From Sophora flavescens (Eukaryota > Streptophyta > Magnoliopsida > Fabales > Fabaceae), in NCBI GenBank assembly GCA_030762895.1, contig JAUPTC010000222.1, forward strand, positions 1 to 64,000: 64,000 nt of DNA, given 5' to 3'. This document shows positions 18,131 through 31,983 of the stretch, one piece after another. The translations under genes and the position numbers were made by a program. Numbering within the stretch: position 1 is the first letter of the stretch; each line of letters begins with the position of its first letter. Below the pieces are notes generated by a model, which worked only from the letters and a program-made list of their open reading frames with translations, was not told where the DNA came from and searched no databases.

Positions 18131-20323
18131 ATGGCCAACAATGAGGATAGTCCACCATTATCTCCAAGGTCGGCCACTCTTCAAGCTAGGATGGCCAATC
18201 AAGTCCAAGCTCTTTAAAGACAATTGGAGCAAATGCAAGCCAATTATGATAGACAACTTGCTAACCTACACCGTGACGATTCAAGTGACTATGATAGTGA
18301 AAGAGGAAGGCCTAGAGGAGGACGACATAGAGGAGGAGGACATAGGGGAGAGAGGCGTGATAGAGGACTTGAAGGGGTCAAAATCAAAGTTCCTTCCTTT
18401 ATTGGGAAGAATGATCCGGAGGCTTACTTGGAGTGGGAGCTAAAAATAGAACAAGTCTTTGATTGTAATTCATACAATGAAAGCAAGAAGGTGAAAGTAG
18501 CCGCCCTTGAGTTCAAGGAATATGCCCTTGTGTGGTGGGACCAACTACAAAAAGAAAGGAGAAGACATGGAAGAGAGCCCATAGACACTTGGGAGGAGAT
18601 GAAATTTGTCATGAGGAAGAGGTATGTCCCAAATCATTATCAAAGGGATATTCACAACAAGTTACAAAGGCTTACCCAAGGGACCAAAAGCGTTGATGAA
18701 TATTTCAAGGAGATGGAGTTGGCCTTACTTAGGTCAAATTTTAAAAGAAGATAGGGAGGCTACCATGGCAAGGTTCTTACATGGCTTGAATCAAGATATT
18801 CAAGACATAGTGGAGTTACAAAATTATGTGGAGCTTGAAGATTTGGTTCAACAAGCGATTAAGGTGGAGCAACAAATTAAGAGGAGAAAGTCCAAATATT
18901 CTTTTTCTTCATCTTCCAAATTTCCATCCTCAAATTGGAAGGAAGATTCAAAGAAGGAGGGTGCACCATTTTCTAAAGAGGCCGAGAGCACCCCTCAAGG
19001 AAAGAAGCCAATGGAAACAAGTTCTAGGAGCCGTGATATGAAGTGTTTCAAGTGCTTAGGCCATGGGCATATTGCGTCCCAATGCCCAACAAAGAGGACA
19101 ATGGTGGCAAGGAATGGTGAAGTGGTGTCACAAAGCGAAGCCTCAAGTGAGGAGGAGAGTGAAAAAGGAGAAGAAATTCCGGAGGGAGACTTATTCATGG
19201 TAAGAAGGCTTTTGGGAAGTCAAGTCAAGGATCATGAAGCAAGCCAAAGGGAGAATATCTTTCATTCTAGATGTCTAATTCAAGGAAAGGTATGTTCTCT
19301 AATCATTGATGGTGGGAGTTGTGCCAATGTTGTAAGCACTAGATTGGTGTCCAAATTGAATCTTGTTACTAAGGCACATCCAAGGCCATATAGGCTTCAA
19401 TGGCTAAGTGAGGTTGGGGAAACGGTGGTGAACAAACAAGTAGAGGTCCCATTCTCAATTGGAAAGTATGAAGATTGTGTACTTTGTGATGTGGTGCCTA
19501 TGGAGGCAAGCCATATGTTGTTGGGAAGGCCTTGGCAATATGACAAAAAGGTCATCCATGATGGGTTCTCAAATAAGTTCACCTTCATGCATCAAGACCG
19601 AAAGGTCATTCTTTCTCCTTTATCTCCAAAGCAAGTTAGTGAGGATCAAATAAGAATGAGAGAAAAAAAAGAGCAAGAGAGAAAAGAAAAGGAGAGTGAG
19701 AAAAAGAAAGAAAAGGAGAGTGAAAAAGGATTGCAAAAGAGAGTGAGAAAAATATTGAAGAAAAAGGTGAGAAAACAATTGAAAAAAGAGTGATAAAGAG
19801 AAAAATAATGAGGAAAATATTGTGAAAATTAGTGAAAAGAAAGAGAGTTGTTTGGCAACAAAAAGTGAAGAGAAGGAGGCTTTAATTTCAAGGCAACCCC
19901 AATTCATTTTTATTGGAACAATTTTTATTTAATTGCTAATGCTTCTAAGGATCTTTCTTTGTCTAGTGGTGTTGTAACTTTTTGCAGAAATTTGGTAATT
20001 TCATTCCAAAGGAAGCACCCTATGGCAATGTCAGTGTGAAGAACACTCTGGATGCACCCAAAATGACTAATTTTGTTGATGAAGACTACAATTCGTGGCC
20101 GAATTCACTCAAAGAAGGAGGGAATGATATGAGCCCAATTTGGAGTATGGTTCAAGAAGCTTATCAAGGACTTGGTGGGCCAATTACAAATGTTACAACC
20201 AAGAAAGCCCAACAAGTGTTAATTCAAACTATGGTTCTCATCATGGAAGCAAGCTCAAATGCAAGATTGGATGGAATGAAGCCCAAATTATTAACTTACA
20301 TTATCCAACTAAAGGATCCATGA
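18131..20323 (+). pseudogene. gag-protease-pol-scar frame, array unit 2
   Basis: Lesions: TAA at 18215-18217; one extra A in TTTTAAAAGAAG near 18743, ending the first frame at 18754. The second half of gag, with knuckle and protease, stays open from about 18750 to 19793. A-run losses in the Lys/Glu tail near 19724 and 19783 then break it. The pol scar reads NSWPNSLKEGG (CGTGGCCG) where other units have NSRTNSLKEGG or NSRANSLKEGG. Confidence 0.9.
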
Positions 20324-21123
20324 CAAGAGGGGCGTGCAACATGAAGAAGAGTCCAATTTTAGTTGTTTGTTTTAATTCAATAAGTGTAAATGGGTTTTAT
20401 GAGTGAGCCCAATTACTAAGTGATGTTTTTGGGGCAGCCCACTTGCAATCCATGAGGGAATTCGAATTTGTATGTGTCTTAGTGGGAGGAATCTTTAGCT
20501 TGCATGCTATAAGAACTCCTAAACTAGTGTGTTGATATTTTGATAAATTGTATAAATTATGGGGGGTTACACTTTTAATGTGAGAACAAGTGTAACCACC
20601 ACATAATTAGGGGAATGAAGAGTCAAGAAGGGGGGGCGTAACCTTCATAGTCTTATGGCTGAGTTGAAAGATTTGGTGGCTACATTATGAGGGTTTTTAA
20701 CTCATGTTATGATGGCTAAGTTAAGTGAGAATAAGTGAGTGTTTAAGGTCAATTAAGTGGGGGTTATGGTTTGGATTTGGAAGCCCAAAAGTTGGCTGCT
20801 CAACTATATGTAATTTGTGACAAACACATGGAATGGTAACTTGGATGTTGAATTTGGATTGTAATCCATTTGTGAGAGAATTGTCTCTCTTTGGTTCTTG
20901 GTTGAGCCAACTATTGTTCTTATCAAGAATCCAAGATTCTTGTGGCGAACCTCACTTGGCTTATCAAAACTCTTGTTTTGTGGCGCCATCATCATCTTCT
21001 TACTCATCCATTTTATTTATTTCTTCACTTTAATCTTGGTTACAAAGTGTTACACGAATTTGTGTCCAAAAATTCAACCAAAAAAAGATCATCAAAGGCA
21101 ACCTCACCATTTGGTTGTCATCA
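20125..21123 (+). repeat. Array LTR 3
   Basis: It is 999 bp, with a 7-G run at 20630-20636 and AAAAAAG instead of AAAAAG just before the 3' end (near 21080), as in LTRs 4 and 5. Leader of unit 3: 21124-21741. Confidence 0.93.
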
Positions 21124-21741
21124 AGTGGTATCAAAGCTTAGGCTTTGGTTGAGTTTTCTGAGTTTTGTTCTTCTTCTTCTACCTTTCTTCTTTTAAACCC
21201 AAAAACAAAAAAAAATACACTTTGAATCTATTTGTGAAGGGAAATTTCGTGTTGTTGTTCCTGCTCAAAAACAAGTTTTCAATTGTGATTCTCTTCTTCA
21301 AAGTTTGAAAAAAAAAAAAATTTGCACAAATTATAAGAAAAAAAAATTGTGCATGAAATCTTGAAGGAAAAAAAAAAGGAAGAGAAAAGTCTATTTGAGC
21401 AATTTGTGTTCTTGAAACAAAAAAAAAAAAAAGAAAGAAAAATATTTCCCTTCTTCCTTGTTCTTATTTCCAAAGCTTTGCCTTTCTAGCCTTTCCTTTT
21501 GTTTCCTTTGTTTTGATAAGTTTTGTGATTTTTGTTACTTGAATTTTTTGGATTTTTGTGTGGTTTTTGTGTTTGACTCTTCTAATAAGAACTAAAGGGG
21601 AACATTTGAGAGGAAAAAGGCAAGAGTGTCCAAAATACATTTTTTGTGTGGAAAAAGCCAAAAGAGTGAAGAAAAAAAAATCATTGTGTGAACTAGTGAG
21701 GGAGTGTAGTGAGGAAACAAATAAACTCTTCTACTCAAATC

Positions 21742-23935
21742 ATGGCCAACAATGAGGATAGTCCACCATTATCTCCAAGGTCGGCCACTCTTCAAGCTAG
21801 GATGGCCAATCAAGTCCAAGCTCTTTAAAGACAATTGGAGCAAATGCAAGCCAATTATGATAGACAACTTGCTAACCTACACCGTGACGATTCAAGTGAC
21901 TATGATAGTGAAAGAGGAAGGCCTAGAGGAGGACGACATAGAGGAGGAGGACATAGGGGAGAGAGACGTGATAGAGGACTTGAAGGGGTCAAAATCAAAG
22001 TTCCTTCCTTTATTGGGAAGAATGATCCGGAGGCTTACTTGGAGTGGGAGCTAAAAATAGAACAAGTCTTTGATTGTAATTCATACAATGAAAGCAAGAA
22101 GGTGAAAGTAGCCGCCCTTGAGTTCAAGGAATATGCCCTTGTGTGGTGGGACCAACTACAAAAAGAAAGGAGAAGACATGGAAGAGAGCCCATAGACACT
22201 TGGGAGGAGATGAAATTTGTCATGAGGAAGAGGTATGTCCCAAATCATTATCAAAGGGATATTCACAACAAGTTACAAAGGCTTACCCAAGGGACCAAAA
22301 GCGTTGATGAATATTTCAAGGAGATGGAGTTGGCCTTACTTAGGTCAAATTTTAAAAGAAGATAGGGAGGCTACCATGGCAAGGTTCTTACATGGCTTGA
22401 ATCAAGATATTCAAGACATAGTGGAGTTACAAAATTATGTGGAGCTTGAAGATTTGGTTCAACAAGCGATTAAGGTGGAGCAACAAATTAAGAGGAGAAA
22501 GTCCAAATATTCTTTTTCTTCATCTTCCAAATTTCCATCCTCAAATTGGAAGGAAGATTCAAAGAAGGAGGGTGCACCATTTTCTAAAGAGGCCGAGAGC
22601 ACCCCTCAAGGAAAGAAGCCAATGGAAACAAGTTCTAGGAGCCGTGATATGAAGTGTTTCAAGTGCTTAGGCCATGGGCATATTGCGTCCCAATGCCCAA
22701 CAAAGAGGACAATGGTGGCAAGGAATGGTGAAGTGGTGTCACAAAGCGAAGCCTCAAGTGAGGAGGAGAGTGAAAAAGGAGAAGAAATTCGGAGGAGACT
22801 TATTCATGGTAAGAAGGCTTTTGGGAAGTCAAGTCAAGGATCATGAAGCAAGCCAAAGGGAGAATATCTTTCATTCTAGATGTCTAATTCAAGGAAAGGT
22901 ATGTTCTCTAATCATTGATGGTGGGAGTTGTGCCAATGTTGTAAGCACTAGATTGGTGTCCAAATTGAATCTTGTTACTAAGGCACATCCAAGGCCATAT
23001 AGGCTTCAATGGCTAAGTGAGGTTGGGGAAACGGTGGTGAACAAACAAGTAGAGGTCCCATTCTCAATTGGAAAGTATGAAGATTGTGTACTTTGTGATG
23101 TGGTGCCTATGGAGGCAAGCCATATGTTGTTGGGAAGGCCTTGGCAATATGACAAAAAGGTCATCCATGATGGGTTCTCAAATAAGTTCACCTTCATGCA
23201 TCAAGACCGAAAGGTCATTCTTTCTCCTTTATCTCCAAAGCAAGTTAGTGAGGATCAAATAAGAATGAGAGAAAAAAAAAGAGCAAGAGAGAAAAGAAAA
23301 GGAGAGTGAGAAAAAGAAAGAAAAGGAGAGTGAAAAAAGGATTGCAAAAGAGAGTGAGAAAAATATTGAAGAAAAAGGTGAGAAAACAATTGAAAAAAGA
23401 GTGATAAAGAGAAAAATAATGATGAAAATATTGTGAAAATTAGTGAAAAGAAAGCGAGTTGTTTGGCAACAAAAAGTGAAGAGAAGGAGGCTTTAATTTC
23501 AAGGCAACCCCAATTCATTTTTTATTGGAACAATTTTTATTTAATTGCTAATGCTTCTAAGGATCTTTCTTTGTCTAGTGGTGTTGTAACTTTTTGCAGA
23601 AATTTGGTAATTTCATTCCAAAGGAAGCACCCTATGGCAATGTCATTGTGAAGAACACTCTGGATGCACCCAAAATGACTAATTTTGTTGATGAAGACTA
23701 CAATTCGAGGGCGAATTCACTCAAAGAAGGAGGGAATGATATGAGCCCAATTTGGAGTATGGTTCAAGAAGCTTATCAAGGACTTGGTGGGCCAATTACA
23801 AATGTTACAACCAAGAAAGCCCAACAAGTGTTAATTCAAACTATGGTTCTCATCATGGAAGCAAGCTCAAATGCAAGATTGGATGGAATGAAGCCCAAAT
23901 TATTAACTTACATTATCCAACTAAAGGATCCATGA
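21742..23935 (+). pseudogene. gag-protease-pol-scar frame, array unit 3
   Basis: Lesions: TAA at 21826-21828; the extra A near 22354; two bases lost at the gag-protease join (AATTCGGAGGAGAC, about 22788-22798), so protease is open only in another frame to 23309. An extra A at about 23272 shifts the tail. The pol scar (23594-23935) has CGAGGGCG, as in unit 1. Confidence 0.9.
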
Positions 23936-24742
23936 CAAGAGAGGCGTGCAACATGAAGAAGAGTCCAATTTTAGTTGTTTGTTTTAATTCAATAAGTGTA
24001 AATGGGTTTTATGAGTGAGCCCAATTACTAAGTGATGTTTTTAGGGCAGCCCACTTGCAATCCATGAGGGAATTCGAATTTGTATGTGTCTTAGTGGGAG
24101 GAATCTTTAGCTTGCATGCTATAAGAACTCCTAAACTAGTGTGTTGATATTTTGATAAATTGTATAAATTATGGGGGTTACACTTTTAATGTGAGAACAA
24201 GTGTAACCACCACATAATTAGGGGAATGAAGAGTCAAGACGGGGGGGGGGGGGGGCGTAACCTTCATAGTCTTATGGCTGAGTTGAAAGATTTGGTGGCT
24301 ACATTATGAGGGTTTTTAACTCATGTTATGATGGCTAAGTTAAGTGAGAATAAGTGAGTGTTTAAGGTCAATTAAGTGGGGGTTATGGTTTGGATTTGGA
24401 AGCCCAAAAGTTGGCTGCTCAACTATATGTAATTTGTGACAAACACATGGAATGGTAACTTGGATGTTGAATTTGGATTGTAATCCATTTGTGAGAGAAT
24501 TGTCTCTCTTTGGTTCTTGGTTGAGCCAACTATTGTTCTTATCAAGAATCCAAGATTCTTGTGGCGAACCTCACTTGGCTTATCAAAACTCTTGTTTTGT
24601 GGCGCCATCATCATCTTCTTACTCATCCATTTTATTTATTTCTTCACTTTAATCTTGGTTACAAAGTGTTACACGAATTTGTGTCCAAAAATTCAACAAA
24701 AAAAAGATCATCAAAGGTAACCTCACCATTTGGTTGTCATCA
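23737..24742 (+). repeat. Array LTR 4
   Basis: It is 1006 bp, the longest LTR, because of a 15-G run at 24241-24255 (6-9 in most others). It has the TTTTTAGGGCAG variant. Leader of unit 4: 24743-25362. Confidence 0.93.
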
Positions 24743-25362
24743 AGTGGTATCAAAGCTTAGGCTTTGGTTGAGTTTTCTGAGTTTTGTTCTTCTTCTTCTA
24801 CCTTTCTTCTTTTAAACCCAAAAACACAAAAAAAAATACACTTTGAATCTATTTGTGAAGGGAAATTTCGTGTTGTTGTTCCTGCTCAAAAACAAGTTTT
24901 CAATTGTGATTCTCTTCTTCAAAGTTTGAAAAAAAAAAAAATTTGCACAAATTATAAGAAAAAAAAATTGTGCATGAAATCTTGAAGGAAAAAAAAAAAG
25001 AGGAAGAGAAAAGTCTATTTGAGCAATTTGTGTTCTTGAAACAAAAAAAAAAAAAAAAGAAAGAAAAATATTTCCCTTCTTCCTTGTTCTTATTTCCAAA
25101 GCTTTGCCTTTCTAGCCTTTCCTTTTGTTTCCTTTGTTTTGATAAGTTTTGTGATTTTTGTTACTTGAATTTTTGGATTTTTGTGTGGTTTTGTGTTTGA
25201 CTCTTCTAAGAACTAAAGGGGAACATTTGAGAGGAAAAAGGCAAGAGTGTCCAAAATACATTTTTTGTGTGGAAAAAGCCAAAAGAGTGAAGAAAAAAAA
25301 ATCATTGTGTGAACTAGTGAGGGAGTGTAGTGAGGAAACAAATAAACTCTTCTACTCAAATC

Positions 25363-27559
25363 ATGGCCAACAATGAGGATAGTCCACCATTATCTCCAAG
25401 GTCGGCCACTCTTCAAGCTAGGATGGCCAATCAAGTCCAAGCTCTTTAAAGACAATTGGAGCAAATGCAAGCCAATTATGATAGACAACTTGCTAACCTA
25501 CACCGTGACGATTCAAGTGACTATGATAGTGAAAGAGGAAGGCCTAGAGGAGGGGCGACATAGAGGAGGAGGACATAGGGGGAGAGAGACGTGATAGAGG
25601 ACTTGAAGGGGTCAAAATCAAAGTTCCTTCCTTTATTGGGAAGAATGATCCGGAGGCTTACTTGGAGTGGGAGCTAAAAATAGAACAAGTCTTTGATTGT
25701 AATTCATACAATGAAAGCAAGAAGGTGAAAGTAGCCGCCCTTGAGTTCAAGGAATATGCCCTTGTGTGGTGGGACCAACTACAAAAAGAAAGGAGAAGAC
25801 ATGGAAGAGAGCCCATAGACACTTGGGAGGAGATGAAATTTGTCATGAGGAAGAGGTATGTCCCAAATCATTATCAAAGGGATATTCACAACAAGTTACA
25901 AAGGCTTACCCAAGGGACCAAAAGCGTTGATGAATATTTCAAGGAGATGGAGTTGGCCTTACTTAGGTCAAATTTTAACAGAAGATAGGGAGGCTACCAT
26001 GGCAAGGTTCTTACATGGCTTGAATCAAGATATTCAAGACATAGTGGAGTTACAAAATTATGTGGAGCTTGAAGATTTGGTTCAACAAGCGATTAAGGTG
26101 GAGCAACAAATTAAGAGGAGAAAGTCCAAATATTCTTTTTCTTCATCTTCCAAATTTCCATCCTCAAATTGGAAGGAAGATTCAAAGAAGGAGGGTGCAC
26201 CATTTTCTAAAGAGGCCGAGAGCACCCCTCAAGGAAAGAAGCCAATGGAAACAAGTTCTAGGAGCCGTGATATGAAGTGTTTCAAGTGCTTAGGCCATGG
26301 GCATATTGCGTCCCAATGCCCAACAAAGAGGACAATGGTGGCAAGGAATGGTGAAGTGGTGTCACAAAGCGAAGCCTCAAGTGAGGAGGAGAGTGAAAAA
26401 GGAGAAGAAATTCCGTAGCGAGGCTAATTCATGGTAATAATGCTTTTGGGAAGTCAAGTCAAGGATCATGAAGCAAGCCAAAGGGAGAATATCTTTCATT
26501 CTAGATGTCTAATTCAAGGAAAGGTATGTTCTCTAATCATTGATGGTGGGAGTTGTGCCAATGTTGTAAGCACTAGATTGGTGTCCAAATTGAATCTTGT
26601 TACTAAGGCACATCCAAGGCCATATAGGCTTCAATGGCTAAGTGAGGTTGGGGAAGCGGTGGTGAACAAACAAGTAGAGGTCCCATTCTCAATTGGAAAG
26701 TATGAAGATTGTGTACTTTGTGATGTGGTGCCTATGGAGGCAAGCCATATGTTGTTGGGAAGGCCTTGGCAATATGACAAAAAGGTCATCCATGATGGGT
26801 TCTCAAATAAGTTCACCTTCATGCATCAAGACCGAAAGGTCATTCTTTCTCCTTTATCTCCAAAGCAAGTTAGTGAGGATCAAATAAGAATGAGAGAAAA
26901 AAAAGAGCAAGAGAGAAAAGAAAAGGAGAGTGAGAAAAAGAAAGAAAAGGAGAGTGAAAAAAGGATTGCAAAAGAGAGTGAGAAAAATATTGAAGAAAAA
27001 GGTGAGAAAACAATTGAAAAAAAGAGTGATAAAGAGAAAAATAATGAGGAAAATATTGTGAAAATTAGTGAAAAGAAAGAGAGTTGTTTGGCAACAAAAA
27101 GTGAAGAGAAGGAGGCTTTAATTTCAAGGCAACCCCAATTCATTTTTATTGCAACAATTTTTATTTAATTGCTAATGCTTCTAAGGATCTTTCTTTGTCT
27201 AGTGGTGTTGTAACTTTTTGCAGAAATTTGGTAATTTCATTCCAAAGGAAGCACCCTATGGCAATGTCATTGTGAAGAACACTCTGGATGCACCCAAAAT
27301 GACTAATTTTGTTGATGAAGACTACAATTCGAGGACGAATTCACTCAAAGAAGGAGGGAATGATATGAGCCCAATTTGGAGTATGGTTCAAGAAGCTTAT
27401 CAAGGACTTGGTGGGCCAATTACAAATGTTACAACCAAGAAAGCCCAACAAGTGTTAATTCAAACTATGGTTCTCATCATGGAAGCAAGCTCAAATGCAA
27501 GATTGGATGGAATGAAGCCCAAATTATTAACTTACATTATCCAACTAAAGGATCCATGA
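25363..27559 (+). pseudogene. gag-protease-pol-scar frame, array unit 4 (most damaged gag)
   Basis: Lesions: TAA at 25447-25449; two single-G gains near 25556 and 25580 in the Arg/Gly-rich part; TTTTAACAGAAG near 25977, which looks like the extra-A allele with A changed to C. A TAG at 26416-26418 lies in a short mutated patch at the gag-protease join, where four substitutions cluster within about 30 bp. Protease and tail are open from 26431 to 27168. Confidence 0.9.
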
Positions 27560-28361
27560 CAAGAGGGGCGTGCAACATGAAGAAGAGTCCAATTTTAGTT
27601 GTTTGTTTTAATTCAATAAGTGTAAATGGGTTTTATGAGTGAGCCCAATTACTAAGTGATGTTTTTAGGGCAGCCCACTTGCAATCCATGAGGGAAATCT
27701 TATATGGATGTGTCTTAGTGGGAGGAATCTATAGAATGGATGATATAATAACAACTAAACTAGAGTGTTGATTTTTTGATACATTGTGTATATAAGTGGG
27801 TGTTACACTTTTAATGTGAGAATCTAGGGTAACCACCACATAATTAGGGGAATGAAGAGTCAAGAAGGGGGGGGCGTAACCTTCATAGTCTTATGGCTGA
27901 GTTGAAAGATTTGGTGGCTACATTATGAGGGTTTTTAACTCATGTTATGATGGCTAAGTTAAGTGAGAATAAGTGAGTGTTTAAGGTCAATTAAGTGGGG
28001 GTTATGGTTTGGATTTGGAAGCCCAAAAGTTGGCTGCTCAACTATATGTAATTTGTGACAAACACATGGAATGGTAACTTGGATGTTGAATTTGGATTGT
28101 AATCCATTTGTGAGAGAATTGTCTCTCTTTGGTTCTTGGTTGAGCCAACTATTGTTCTTATCAAGAATCCAAGATTCTTGTGGCGAACCTCACTTGGCTT
28201 ATCAAAACTCTTGTTTTGTGGCGCCATCATCATCTTCTTACTCATCCATTTTATTTATTTCTTCACTTTAATCTTGGTTACAAAGTGTTACACGAATTTG
28301 TGTCCAAAAATTCAACCAAAAAAAGATCATCAAAGGCAACCTCACCATTTGGTTGTCATCA
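27361..28361 (+). repeat. Array LTR 5, with a private mutated patch
   Basis: It is 1001 bp. Positions 27695-27830 differ from every other array LTR by more than 20 changes (for example TATATAAGTGGG for TATAAATTATGGG). Sequence on both sides is the array consensus. The foldback 3' arm is also altered. The TTTTTAGGGCAG variant is present. Leader of unit 5: 28362-28984. Confidence 0.93.
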
Positions 28362-28654
28362 AGTGGTATCAAAGCTTAGGCTTTGGTTGAGTTTTCTGAG
28401 TTTTGTTCTTCTTCTTCTACCTTTCTTCTTTTAAACCCAAAAACACAAAAAAAAATACACTTTGAATCTATTTGTGAAGGGAAATTTCGTGTTGTTGTTC
28501 CTGCTCAAAAACAAGTTTTCAATTGTGATTCTCTTCTTCAAAGTTTGAAAAAAAAAAAAATTTGCACAAATTATAAGAAAAAAAAATTGTGCATGAAATC
28601 TTGAAGGAAAAAAAAAAAGAGGAAGAGAAAAGTCTATTTGAGCAATTTGTGTTC

Positions 28655-28685
<31 letters not shown>

Positions 28686-28984
28686 ATATTTCCCTTCTTC
28701 CTTGTTCTTATTTCCAAAGCTTTGCCTTTCTAGCCTTTCCTTTTGTTTCCTTTGTTTTGATAAGTTTTGTGATTTTTGTTACTTGAATTTTTTGGATTTT
28801 TTGTGTGGTTTTTGTGTTTGACTCTTCTAAGAACTAAAGGGGAACATTTGAGAGGAAAAAGGCAAGAGTGTCCAAAATACATTTTTTTGTGTGGAAAAAG
28901 CCAAAAGAGTGAAGAAAAAAAAATCATTGTGTGAACTAGTGAGGGAGTGTAGTGAGGAAACAAATAAACTCTTCTACTCAAATC

Positions 28985-31180
28985 ATGGCCAACAATGAGG
29001 ATAGTCCACCATTATCTCCAAGGTCGGCCACTCTTCAAGCTAGGATGGCCAATCAAGTCCAAGCTCTTTAAAGACAATTGGAGCAAATGCAAGCCAATTA
29101 TGATAGACAACTTGCTAACCTACACCGTGACGATTCAAGTGACTATGATAGTGAAAGAGGAAGGCCTAGAGGAGGACGACATAGAGGAGGAGGACATAGG
29201 GGAGAGAGACGTGATAGAGGACTTGAAGGGGTCAAAATCAAAGTTCCTTCCTTTATTGGGAAGAATGATCCGGAGGCTTACTTGGAGTGGGAGCTAAAAA
29301 TAGAACAAGTCTTTGATTGTAATTCATACAATGAAAGCAAGAAGGTGAAAGTAGCCGCCCTTGAGTTCAAGGAATATGCCCTTGTGTGGTGGGACCAACT
29401 ACAAAAAGAAAGGAGAAGACATGGAAGAGAGCCCATAGACACTTGGGAGGAGATGAAATTTGTCATGAGGAAGAGGTATGTCCCAAATCATTATCAAAGG
29501 GATATTCACAACAAGTTACAAAGGCTTACCCAAGGGACCAAAAGCGTTGATGAATATTTCAAGGAGATGGAGTTGGCCTTACTTAGGTCAAATTTTAAAA
29601 GAAGATAGGGAGGCTACCATGGCAAGGTTCTTACATGGCTTGAATCAAGATATTCAAGACATAGTGGAGTTACAAAATTATGTGGAGCTTGAAGATTTGG
29701 TTCAACAAGCGATTAAGGTGGAGCAACAAATTAAGAGGAGAAAGTCCAAATATTCTTTTTCTTCATCTTCCAAATTTCCATCCTCAAATTGGAAGGAAGA
29801 TTCAAAGAAGGAGGGTGCACCATTTTCTAAAGAGGCCGAGAGCACCCCTCAAGGAAAGAAGCCAATGGAAACAAGTTCTAGGAGCCGTGATATGAAGTGT
29901 TTCAAGTGCTTAGGCCATGGGCATATTGCGTCCCAATGCCCAACAAAGAGGACAATGGTGGCAAGGAATGGTGAAGTGGTGTCACAAAGCGAAGCCTCAA
30001 GTGAGGAGGAGAGTGAAAAAGGAGAAGAAATTCCGGAGGGAGACTTATTCATGGTAAGAAGGCTTTTGGGAAGTCAAGTCAAGGATCATGAAGCAAGCCA
30101 AAGGGAGAATATCTTTCATTCTAGATGTCTAATTCAAGGAAAGGTATGTTCTCTAATCATTGATGGTGGGAGTTGTGCCAATGTTGTAAGCACTAGATTG
30201 GTGTCCAAATTGAATCTTGTTACTAAGGCACATCCAAGGCCATATAGGCTTCAATGGCTAAGTGAGGTTGGGGAAACGGTGGTGAACAAACAAGTAGAGG
30301 TCCCATTCTCAATTGGAAAGTATGAAGATTGTGTACTTTGTGATGTGGTGCCTATGGAGGCAAGCCATATGTTGTTGGGAAGGCCTTGGCAATATGACAA
30401 AAAGGTCATCCATGATGGGTTCTCAAATAAGTTCACCTTCATGCATCAAGACCGAAAGGTCATTCTTTCTCCTTTATCTCCAAAGCAAGTTAGTGAGGAT
30501 CAAATAAGAATGAGAGAAAAAAAAAGAGCAAGAGAGAAAAGAAAAGGAGAGTGAGAAAAAGAAAGAAAAGGAGAGTGAAAAAAGGATTGCAAAAGAGAGT
30601 GAGAAAAATATTGAAGAAAAAGGTGAGAAAACAATTGAAAAAAAGAGTGATAAAGAGAAAAATAATGAGGAAAATATTGTGAAAATTAGTGAAAAGAAAG
30701 AGAGTTGTTTGGCAACAAAAAGTGAAGAGAAGGAGGCTTTAATTTCAAGGCAACCCCAATTCATTTTTATTGGAACAATTTTTATTTAATTGCTAATGCT
30801 TCTAAGGATCTTTCTTTGTCTAGTGGTGTTGTAACTTTTTGCAGAAATTTGGTAATTTCATTCCAAAGGAAGCACCCTATGGCAATGTCATTGTGAAGAA
30901 CACTCTGGATGCACCCAAAATGACTAATTTTGTTGATGAAGACTACAATTCGAGGACGAATTCACTCAAAGAAGGAGGGAATGATATGAGCCCAATTTGG
31001 AGTATGGTTCAAGAAGCTTATCAAGGACTTGGTGGGCCAATTACAAATGTTACAACCAAGAAAGCCCAACAAGTGTTAATTCAAACTATGGTTCTCATCA
31101 TGGAAGCAAGCTCAAATGCAAGATTGGATGGAATGAAGCCCAAATTATTAACTTACATTATCCAACTAAAGGATCCATGA
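28985..31180 (+). pseudogene. gag-protease-pol-scar frame, array unit 5
   Basis: Lesions: TAA at 29069-29071; extra A near 29597; an extra A in the run at about 30517-30525 that ends the protease frame at 30554. From the extra-A site to that point (about 29600-30554), late gag and protease are open without interruption. The pol scar frame is 30839-31180. Confidence 0.9.
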
Positions 31181-31983
31181 CAAGAGGGGCGTGCAACATG
31201 AAGAAGAGTCCAATTTTAGTTGTTTGTTTTAATTCAATAAGTGTAAATGGGTTTTATGAGTGAGCCCAATTACTAAGTGATGTTTTTGGGGCAGCCCACT
31301 TGCAATCCATGAGGGAATTCGAATTTGTATGTGTCTTAGTGGGAGGAATCTTTAGCTTGCATGCTATAAGAACTCCTAAACTAGTGTGTTGATATTTTGA
31401 TAAATTGTATAAATTATGGGGTGTTACACTTTTAATGTGAGAACCAAGTGTAAACACCAAATAATTATGGTAATGAAGAGTCAAGAAGAGGGGGGGGGCG
31501 TAACCTTCATAGTCTTATGGCTGAGTTGAAAGATTTGGTGGCTACATTATGAGGGTTTTTAACTCATGTTATGATGGCTAAGTTAAGTGAGAATAAGTGA
31601 GTGTTTAAGGTCAATTAAGTGGGGGTTATGGTTTGGATTTGGAAGCCCAAAAGTTGGCTGCTCAACTATATGTAATTTGTGACAAACACATGGAATGGTA
31701 ACTTGGATGTTGAATTTGGATTGTAATCCATTTGTGAGAGAATTGTCTCTCTTTGGTTCTTGGTTGAGCCAACTATTGTTCTTATCAAGAATCCAAGATT
31801 CTTGTGGCGAACCTCACTTGGCTTATCAAAACTCTTGTTTTGTGGCGCCATCATCATCTTCTTACTCATCCATTTTATTTATTTCTTCACTTTAATCTTG
31901 GTTACAAAGTGTTACACGAATTTGTGTCCAAAAATTCAACCAAAAAGATCATCAAAGGCAACCTCACCATTTGGTTGTCATCA
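30982..31983 (+). repeat. Array LTR 6
   Basis: It is 1002 bp. A small private cluster lies at about 31420-31475 (GGGGTGTTACAC, GAACCAAGTGTAAACACCAA, TTATGGTAATG) covering the foldback. The G run is 9. Leader of unit 6: 31984-32607. Confidence 0.93.
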
